Source: Verrucomicrobiota bacterium (GTDB taxonomy: Bacteria; Verrucomicrobiota; Verrucomicrobiia; Verrucomicrobiales; DEV007). From it: a DNA stretch of 6,218 bases. Below the pieces are notes generated by a model. It ran no database searches. It was not told the DNA's origin and worked only from the letters and a program-made list of their open reading frames with translations. This document shows positions 1-4,972 of this stretch, in pieces; the first letter of the stretch is position 1, and the number at the start of each line of letters is the position of its first letter. The position numbers and the translations under genes are program-made. Where the stretch lies: NCBI GenBank assembly GCA_027618625.1, contig JAQCER010000236.1:1-6218 (forward strand), read 5' to 3'.

Positions 1-129
1 CTGTGTTTCGATGCGATGGATGCAGGGCATGGGTTGTGGGGACGTGCGCGGGACTGGCCGTCGGCGTGGCTCTCTTGGCCGGGTGCTTGAGTGTGCGGTC
101 GGTCGAGGGAGCGCGTGCGGGACTGAGGT
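1..129. other. Short GC-rich flank downstream of the transporter, no gene recognised
   Basis: This stretch follows the stop codon of the minus-strand transporter and reaches the window edge. All frames give only short Arg/Gly-rich peptides typical of GC-rich noncoding DNA. I see no hairpin followed by a T-run on the minus strand that would serve as an intrinsic terminator. An ATG on the minus strand at 28-30 could begin a further gene to the left, but only ten codons are visible and no ribosome-binding site precedes it, so no call is made. Confidence 0.5.
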
Positions 130-1587
130 TTAATGGCCGGCGGCGTTCTTGAAGAACTCGACCAGAGCGTAGAGCCCGGTCGCTGTTAAGACGATTCCGG
201 CGACGACGTTGAGCGCGAGCAGTGCGCGAGGCATTTGAAGCGGTTTGGGTAGAAACCGCCGTTCAGTCCAAATCATAGCGAAGCACCAGAGGCCGCAGGC
301 GAAGACGCCGCCCACGATTGCCGGGAGGGAGGCGATTTTGATGGGATCGTCCATGGTCCACATCAGCGTGAGACCGAGCACGACGGTGTAGGCGAGGATG
401 GCGAGGCGAAACCGCGGATAGGGGGTCGTCCGCACCCGGGTGCTCACTGGGGCGAGGCATTCGAAGGCGGTTCGGGAGTAGACTTCGTAGGCCCCGTAAA
501 TTGTTCCCCAAAAGGCGAAGAAGATTCCGATTTGATAGAGAAAGAGAAGGCTCGGGTGGATGCGGGTGAGGAATTGAGCCTGATGAGTGAGCAGGTCGTT
601 ACCGGCGGGGGCGACGTGTGCGGGGTGGAGGATCGCGGCGCCGAGGAGGACGAAGCATAGGGTGAAGATCAGGACCAAGGCGAATCCGATACCCGTGTCG
701 ACCGCAGCGGGAATGAGCCATCGCTTCGCCCGGGCGAGATTCGTTGGAGACTCGTCCACTGGGAGCGTTGCCGGGCTGCCGGAGACGAGGCCCACTTCGA
801 ACCGGTCCTTTTTGAGCGCGAGAGCACCCCAGAGTTTTTCGCGGTAGAGGCTGAGATAGCCGACGTAGTCGTAGACGCCGCCGCCGATGGCGCCCAGGTA
901 GACACCGATCTCAAGCCAGGGTGCCCTTGAGGCGATTGAGGGGTAGCCGGTCTGTATCCAGTCCGGGTAGTTCGCCGGAACTTGGGGGATCACGATGCCT
1001 TGCAGCGCCGCGAGCCAATCGGGCCGGGCCGCAAAGGTGGCGATCACGATGCAAAACAGTAGCAGCCCCATGATGAGCGACTGGGCCTTCTCAAGGATCT
1101 CGTAGCTTTGGAGGAGCGTCAGCGTGACGATGATGGCAACGTTGATCGTGCCCCACACGCGGGCTAGCGCGAGGCGGTCGCTGCCAGTGGCCTCGACGTT
1201 GAAGATCCAGTTGAGCAAGTCGCCCAGTGCAAGAGGCAGCGCGGCAAGCCAGAACGGGAAGCAGAAGAGGCAAAGGGCCGCCATCGAAATCGCGGCCCAG
1301 CCGCGCGGGCCCGGCATGGCGGCCCAATGGGTCATCGGGTGTTCGCCGGTCAAGACCATGTAGCGTGCGGCGGTGTAGACTTGGACTCCCTTCATCAGCG
1401 CGCTGGCGACAAAGCACCAGAGCAGCGTGTAGCCGAACACGGCACCGCCGCGCGAGGCGAACAGCGTCTCTCCGGAACCGATTGTTACCGACGCGATGAC
1501 CGCGCCGGCGCCGAAGTATTTGATGGCGCTCCATGAAAGACCACGTTGGAGATCCTTGGGCAAATCAGGGTAACGAATCGCATCCAT
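130..1587 (-). CDS. Nramp-superfamily (LeuT-fold) membrane transporter, divergent GSGE type
   Basis: This 485-aa integral inner-membrane protein resembles the Nramp divalent-metal transporter superfamily, which moves metal ions inward with protons. I see about eleven hydrophobic segments, roughly at residues 28-47, 49-66, 97-122, 147-162, 167-188, 226-248, 292-320, 345-370, 394-412, 416-438 and 455-478, matching the family's size and topology. The first helix contains TIGSGE (35-40) where classical Nramps have the metal-binding DPGN. The sixth contains GGGVYDY (235-241) where they have MPH. Substrate therefore cannot be inferred, and mntH would be wrong. The frame stays open upstream to about 2094, but that extension is Arg/Pro-rich and antisense to other gene remnants. 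I therefore start at the ATG at 1585-1587 (MDAIRYPDLP), just ahead of the family-like segment LPKDLQRGLSWSAIKYFGAG. No Shine-Dalgarno is evident. The gene is divergent from the propeller genes, about 1 kb away, with no evident functional link. The family call is firm; the function is open. Confidence 0.85.
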   Translation of the reverse strand: MDAIRYPDLPKDLQRGLSWSAIKYFGAGAVIASVTIGSGETLFASRGGAVFGYTLLWCFVASALMKGVQVYTAARYMVLTGEHPMTHWAAMPGPRGWAAISMAALCLFCFPFWLAALPLALGDLLNWIFNVEATGSDRLALARVWGTINVAIIVTLTLLQSYEILEKAQSLIMGLLLFCIVIATFAARPDWLAALQGIVIPQVPANYPDWIQTGYPSIASRAPWLEIGVYLGAIGGGVYDYVGYLSLYREKLWGALALKKDRFEVGLVSGSPATLPVDESPTNLARAKRWLIPAAVDTGIGFALVLIFTLCFVLLGAAILHPAHVAPAGNDLLTHQAQFLTRIHPSLLFLYQIGIFFAFWGTIYGAYEVYSRTAFECLAPVSTRVRTTPYPRFRLAILAYTVVLGLTLMWTMDDPIKIASLPAIVGGVFACGLWCFAMIWTERRFLPKPLQMPRALLALNVVAGIVLTATGLYALVEFFKNAAGH

Positions 1588-1649
1588 GTTTTCAGAAGAT
1601 TGGGTATGGCGTGGGTTTACTGGAAATAGGATTGCGGGTGAAGGAAATT

Positions 1650-1799
1650 CGCCGAGGAACCGCAGATGGAGTGATAGCGGCGCTCGCCTGCCGCATGGCG
1701 CTGCCGCACGGGGTCTTCGCGGTTGCCGACGGTTCCGTCTTCGTGCGCGACAGCGAAAGCCACCGCGTCTGGGTGCTGCGGCGCCGGAAGGCGGTGTAG
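1650..1799 (+). pseudogene. C-terminal remnant of an NHL-repeat (beta-propeller) protein
   Basis: In the frame ending at the TAG at 1797-1799 the translation reads GTADG, about ten residues, then LPHGVFAVADGSVFV, then RDSESHRVWVL and a basic tail. This is the spacing and wording of an NHL repeat: G-x-ADG, then P-x-GV, DG-x-V-x-V, D-S-E-x-H-R-V. NHL repeats form extracytoplasmic or cytoplasmic beta-propellers that usually need five or six copies. Only one is left here. A further NHL-like phrase, IAGEGN, lies just upstream at 1631-1648 but in a different frame, which suggests a frameshift. No start codon with a plausible N-terminus exists, and the transporter's start region lies immediately to the left. 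I infer a broken 3' end of a gene. A chance match is the main alternative. Confidence 0.5.
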
Positions 1800-1844
1800 C
1801 GAGGCTCTCGGCTCCCCTCTTTGAGTCGTTCTCTCGCCTCCGCG

Positions 1845-1955
1845 TCAGTTGGATCTGCTGGATACTCCAGCCAGGTCTGCATGGCGCCGACGTGCCAACC
1901 CAAACAGGGCCAAGCTGACAAACAGGAAGGCCGTTCCAGGAGGAGGTTGGGCAAC
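1845..1955 (-). pseudogene. Fragment encoding a PEP-CTERM-like C-terminal sorting tail
   Basis: On the minus strand, ending at the TGA at 1845-1847, the frame reads VAQPPPGT, then a hydrophobic stretch AFLFVSLALFGLA, then RRRH and a short hydrophilic end. PEP-CTERM tails, the signals that exosortases recognise on exported proteins, have exactly this order: a Pro-Glu-Pro-like motif, a transmembrane segment and an Arg cluster. Here the central Glu is replaced by Pro (PPPGT rather than PEPGT), and about a dozen extra residues follow the Arg cluster. A stop codon in the same frame lies just upstream (minus strand, about 1962-1964), so nothing is left of the secreted domain that should precede the tail. 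It points the opposite way to the neighbouring plus-strand domain. The match is short, so chance cannot be excluded. Confidence 0.42.
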
Positions 1956-2250
1956 CTGGAGTCATGGATATACTGGAGACGTTTACTACAACAACGGAGC
2001 AGTCTCGTTGACCATGACTCTGCCGGTGGGAACGGAAGCGTTTTATTTCTACGCAGAACAGAATTCTTTTGATCTTTGTGATATCACCGCTCAATCGCTG
2101 AGTGGAACGATGGTCACTCAGAATGTCAACGGCAGTGCCGGGGCTGCCTACTATGGTTTCTACACTCCCGACAACGACCCGATCGTGTCAATTACCGTAT
2201 TCCACTCTTGCTCGCTCGAAACGGGTCATGTGCGGTTGCCCGCGAGATGA
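1939..2250 (+). pseudogene. Truncated secreted-domain gene of the WATWSHGYTG type seen in PEP-CTERM proteins
   Basis: The plus-strand frame reads GGGWATWSHGYTGDVYY near 1939-1989, then LPVGTEAFYFYAEQN, SFDLCDITAQ, NGSAGAAYYGFYT and IVSITV, up to the TGA at 2248-2250. I recognise this succession (GWATWSHGYTG, TLPxGTxAFYFYAEPNxF, GSAGAxYFGFY, ISSITV) from exported proteins that commonly end in a PEP-CTERM tail. Their function is unknown to me. In intact members a signal peptide and over 50 residues precede GWATW, and a FAVGEFG-like strand plus a sorting tail follow SITV. Here everything upstream of GGGW is unrelated sequence with no signal peptide, and the C-terminus ends in an unrelated basic stretch. 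A FAVGEFG-like phrase (CAVARE) can be read two bases out of frame further on, ending at a TAG at 2262-2264. I therefore call it a gene fragment rather than a working gene starting at the TTG at 1849. Confidence 0.55.
1945..1956. repeat. Short perfect inverted repeat at the junction of two gene fragments
   Basis: The bases GGTTG, a GG spacer and CAACC form a 5-bp inverted repeat. It is flanked by CCAG on the left (1936-1939, separated by a GAGGAG insert) and CTGG-type sequence on the right. It sits exactly where the minus-strand sorting-tail fragment and the plus-strand domain fragment meet and overlap. It could be a scar of rearrangement or a coincidence of coding sequence. Confidence 0.35.
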
Positions 2251-2315
2251 CTTCCACGTTTTAGTTTACCATATGAACCATAATTACCATTGAGTGAAAG
2301 AAGCTGTATTTCTTA

Positions 2316-2359
2316 GGTCGAGGGTAATCTCGGTCCTTCGTGCGACTCTTAGCTCGACC
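2316..2359. repeat. 7-bp inverted repeat upstream of the propeller genes
   Basis: GGTCGAG (2316-2322) is matched by its exact reverse complement CTCGACC (2353-2359) across a 30-base loop. There is no T-run after it, so it is not an intrinsic terminator. It lies about 260 bases before the first propeller gene. A structural or protein-binding role is possible, but a chance match of this length is common. Confidence 0.25.
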
Positions 2360-2498
2360 GATAGTCAGGCTTTTCGAGAGAGATTTTGACCGCCCAACTT
2401 TCTCGATCCACGATCGGTGGGAGCTGCATCACCGCAGTCTTACCGGGAGTCATCCACTTCCCGAGTCGCTGCCAGATTGCGTCTAAGGCGTTTCTCAC
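2349..2498 (-). CDS. Doubtful small ORF, 49 aa, unknown
   Basis: The minus strand holds an uninterrupted reading frame ending at the TAA at 2349-2351. A GTG start lies at 2496-2498, or an ATG at 2451-2453 would give 34 aa. The peptide contains DAIWQRLGKWMTPG, MQLPPIVDRESW and KISLEKPDYRSS, with a balanced mix of hydrophobic and charged residues that looks protein-like. It matches no family I recognise. The opposite strand is also open across much of the same stretch, no ribosome-binding site is evident, and the ORF lies inside a region of decayed fragments. It may be the tail of another lost gene or chance. Confidence 0.2.
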   Translation of the reverse strand: MRNALDAIWQRLGKWMTPGKTAVMQLPPIVDRESWAVKISLEKPDYRSS

Positions 2499-2529
2499 CA
2501 AAAAACCTGATTGCAGTCGCTTGACCGAT

Positions 2530-2537
2530 CACTAGTG
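2530..2537. repeat. 8-bp perfect palindrome CACTAGTG
   Basis: CACTAGTG is self-complementary and is extended by CGA on the left and TCG on the right with a single-base bulge. It follows a TTGACC hexamer (2521-2526) that resembles a -35 box, and it lies about 85 bases before the first propeller gene. That position would suit an operator, but no -10 box stands at the proper distance and no second copy occurs nearby, so this is only a candidate site. Confidence 0.2.
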
Positions 2538-2620
2538 TCGAAAACTGTCTGCCGTCGACCCGTCCAGCACCTGAGCCGAGGCTTCACTAAACGAAAAACC
2601 CGCTGATTTACTACCGTATT

Positions 2621-4921
2621 ATGCGTAAACGCATTCCATCATTTGCTCTACTCGCGAGCACGTTCCTCCTTTCCAACATTGATGAAGCCGAAGCCGGTGA
2701 TTGGCAATTCTGGCGTGGCCCTCTCGGAACCGGGACTTCACTGGAATCGTATGAGAAAGGCACCTTTAATCCGACTCCGGTATGGACAAAGTCCGACGCG
2801 TTCGGCCGAGGCACTCCGATCATTATCGATGGGAAACTTTACGCCTACGCTTACCGACGCGGCGACTCGCCTACCGTGCGCGAAACGAACAAACTTTACG
2901 ACTACCTGCCGGAGATATTGCTTTGCCTCGATCCTGCGACTGGGGAAAAAATTTGGGAAGTCGATTTCCCCGAGTACATCAGCGACACGGTCTATGACCG
3001 CTACGGGATCGGCTCCCCTGGATATGATCCGGAAACCGGTAACCTCTACCTGCTCACGGCAAATGGCCACTTTGCCTGCATTTCAAAGGACGGCAAAATT
3101 CTGTGGGAGGTGCCAATGGTCGAGGAATTCGGAAGCCTCACATTCCCGAATGGCCGAACTGGTTGCCCGATTATCGAAGGAGACCTGGTGATTGTCCGCC
3201 GGATCACCGCAAACTGGGGAGCGCAAGGGCCAGGAGCCGATCGTTTTTACGCCTTCGACAAGCACAGCGGCAAACACGTCTGGGCATCAGAGCCTGGCGT
3301 TCGCCCGCAAGACAGCTCCTTTTCGACTCCTTTTATCGAGACTCGCAATGGTCAGAGGATCATGTATGTAGGCACCGGCTGCGGCAATCTGGCTGCGATC
3401 AACATGCTCACGGGGCAGCCACTCTGGCGCTACCAAATGAGCCACGGTGGCGTCAATTCCTCGCCGCTTCTCTGGAAAGACCGGATCATAGCGATCCACG
3501 GCAGAGAGAACCTCGATTCCTCCGAAGAAGGGCGCATGGTTGCCATCCGCATTCCGAGCAAAGTGGTGGGAATGAACGACCCGCAGGTGGTTCTTACCAA
3601 GGAGGACGAAATCTGGAGGCTTCCGATCAACTCATTCTCCAGTTCGCCCGTTCTGCTAAATGACCTCATTTACCAGGTGACGAAGACGGGTTCGCTGGTG
3701 TGCGTTGAACCTGGTGAGGGCAAAATCCTCTGGGAAGAAAAACTCGGCACCGACAACCTCGGCCATGCATCCCCTCTCGCTGTCAATGGTCTGCTCATTG
3801 TTCCAATGCTCGATGGAAACGTCTATGTGATCAATCCCACTGCGGAGAAAGCGGAGATCCTGCACACGTTGGACCTCGACGGTGCCTGTAACGGCGCTCC
3901 AGCAGTTGCGGATGGTCGGGTATTCATCGAGACCACAGAGAAAATTTACTGCTTTGCCTTTGATACCGGCAAGATCACCTACGGCGACGCGCCGAACGAG
4001 GAACCTCTTAAACCCGGTGCACCCGTAGCTCTTCAAGCAGTACCATCCGAGGTTATCCTGCACCCTGGCGGTATGGAACAAATCAAGCTTTACTCGATAG
4101 ATGCCAATGGTGTTCGGATCGGTGAAGTCCCGACCGCCCAGTGGGCAAAGTTCGTCCCGCCCACCGCCAAAGTGCAGTCGGAAATGGATGCTGATTTCCG
4201 TGCAGGAATGGTGATTGAAGCCAAGCCCGATGCGAAAGAATCCGCAGGCGCGTTCAAGGCCACAACAGCAGACAACCTCTCATGCATTGTCCGTGGCCGC
4301 GTGCTGAGGGATGTGCCCTTCTCAGAAGACTTTGAGAGCTATAAGCTGGTGGTCGATCATCCCACCGAGACCGGCGTGAAGTTCGCCCACCCTGCCCTGC
4401 CTTGGAGCGGGGCCCGCTTCAAGTGGGAAATCCGCGAGATCGATGGCAACAAAGTGCTCGCCAAGACCCTCGACCGCGTGCTCTTCCAGCGGGCGATCAC
4501 CTTCATCGGTCATGCCGACTCGTCCAATTATACTATCGAGGCCGACATGATGACCGATGGAAACCGTCGCATCAAGTCGACTGTAGGACTCATTAATCAG
4601 CGCTATGTTGCTACCCTCGTCGGCAACAAGGATCTACTGGAAGTGGCCTCCAATCACGAGCGCTTCAAAGTTGCCATGCCGTTCCCGGTGACCGCTGGAA
4701 AGTGGTACACCATGAAGATGCGGGTCGACGTCGACAGCTCTGATAACGGCATCATTAAGGTGAAAGCCTGGGCAAAAGGTACAGCAGAACCTGAGAGTTG
4801 GACGCTCGAGGTGCCCCATATGGATGCCAACAAAGTGGGAGCACCCGGTCTTTTCGGTTACTCGCCGCAAGCTCAAAAGAGCGTCTACATTGACAACATT
4901 AAAGTGACCCCCAACGAATAA
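2621..4921 (+). CDS. Secreted PQQ-like beta-propeller protein with C-terminal jelly-roll domain
   Basis: This is a complete 766-aa protein. Residues 1-25 are a Sec signal peptide: a basic MRKR start, a hydrophobic core, and AEA before the cleavage site ahead of GDW. Residues about 26-460 form a PQQ-like beta-propeller, opening with GDWQFWRGP and repeating blade phrases such as ILLCLDPATGEKIWEV (99-114), FACISKDGKILWEV (151-164), FYAFDKHSGKHVW (209-221), AAINMLTGQPLWR (258-270), LVCVEPGEGKILWEE (359-373) and VYVINPTAEKAEIL (401-414). About 465-560 looks like an Ig-like linker (VPSEVILHPGG...YSIDANGVR). From FSEDFESY (567) to the end is a concanavalin-like jelly roll ending YIDNIKVTP. It probably acts in the periplasm or at the surface. 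No PQQ-dehydrogenase disulfide or catalytic signature is seen, so binding or scaffolding is as likely as catalysis. The ATG at 2621 is chosen because the signal peptide starts there. No Shine-Dalgarno is visible. The next gene follows after 51 bases on the same strand, probably cotranscribed. Confidence 0.88.
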   Translation: MRKRIPSFALLASTFLLSNIDEAEAGDWQFWRGPLGTGTSLESYEKGTFNPTPVWTKSDAFGRGTPIIIDGKLYAYAYRRGDSPTVRETNKLYDYLPEILLCLDPATGEKIWEVDFPEYISDTVYDRYGIGSPGYDPETGNLYLLTANGHFACISKDGKILWEVPMVEEFGSLTFPNGRTGCPIIEGDLVIVRRITANWGAQGPGADRFYAFDKHSGKHVWASEPGVRPQDSSFSTPFIETRNGQRIMYVGTGCGNLAAINMLTGQPLWRYQMSHGGVNSSPLLWKDRIIAIHGRENLDSSEEGRMVAIRIPSKVVGMNDPQVVLTKEDEIWRLPINSFSSSPVLLNDLIYQVTKTGSLVCVEPGEGKILWEEKLGTDNLGHASPLAVNGLLIVPMLDGNVYVINPTAEKAEILHTLDLDGACNGAPAVADGRVFIETTEKIYCFAFDTGKITYGDAPNEEPLKPGAPVALQAVPSEVILHPGGMEQIKLYSIDANGVRIGEVPTAQWAKFVPPTAKVQSEMDADFRAGMVIEAKPDAKESAGAFKATTADNLSCIVRGRVLRDVPFSEDFESYKLVVDHPTETGVKFAHPALPWSGARFKWEIREIDGNKVLAKTLDRVLFQRAITFIGHADSSNYTIEADMMTDGNRRIKSTVGLINQRYVATLVGNKDLLEVASNHERFKVAMPFPVTAGKWYTMKMRVDVDSSDNGIIKVKAWAKGTAEPESWTLEVPHMDANKVGAPGLFGYSPQAQKSVYIDNIKVTPNE

Positions 4922-4972
4922 TCTCCCCATTTAAACCGCATCGATCAAGCCAGTTAGCGAAGCCCAAGTATC

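Larger units (their letters stand above)
1588..2620. other. 1-kb intergenic region holding decayed gene fragments
   Basis: This is the gap between the divergent transporter and propeller genes. No ORF in it looks like an intact gene with a sensible start. Three short stretches do resemble parts of known secreted-protein families and are listed separately: NHL-repeat tail, PEP-CTERM-like tail, and WATWSHGYTG-type domain. They lie on both strands and lack their expected partners, so the region reads as rearranged debris. The left part (to about 1960) is visibly richer in G and C than the right part. From 2251 to 2620 I recognise no family. That part holds only a doubtful minus-strand ORF, a 7-bp inverted repeat and an 8-bp palindrome. 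Promoters for both flanking genes must lie here, but I could not identify convincing -35/-10 pairs. Confidence 0.6.

Noticed and set aside
36..150. Plus-strand frame reading ALLAGC, like a lipoprotein signal
   Set aside because: The peptide has only about 38 codons, ends inside the transporter's 3' end, is GC-rich filler otherwise, and has no ribosome-binding site or mature domain.
130..1587. Naming the transporter mntH
   Set aside because: The DPGN and MPH motifs that define manganese-transporting MntH are absent.
1592..1954. Minus-strand 120-aa ORF containing TWLEYPADPTDAEARERL
   Set aside because: One stretch looks protein-like, but the frame competes with the PEP-CTERM-like tail and the NHL remnant in other frames. 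The rest is low complexity and I recognise no family.
1588..2094. Upstream extension of the transporter frame to a 654-aa protein
   Set aside because: The added 169 residues are Arg/Pro/Ala-rich with no domain or membrane pattern and run antisense to better-supported fragments. The conserved-looking N-terminus begins at MDAIRYPDLP.
1849..2250. Intact 133-aa gene starting at TTG 1849
   Set aside because: The first 30 residues are unrelated and basic, there is no signal peptide for an otherwise exported domain, and the C-terminus lacks the family's end. It is better treated as a fragment from about 1939.
4922..4972. Terminator or promoter between the propeller genes
   Set aside because: The 51-base gap has no stable hairpin with a T-run and no convincing -35/-10 pair.
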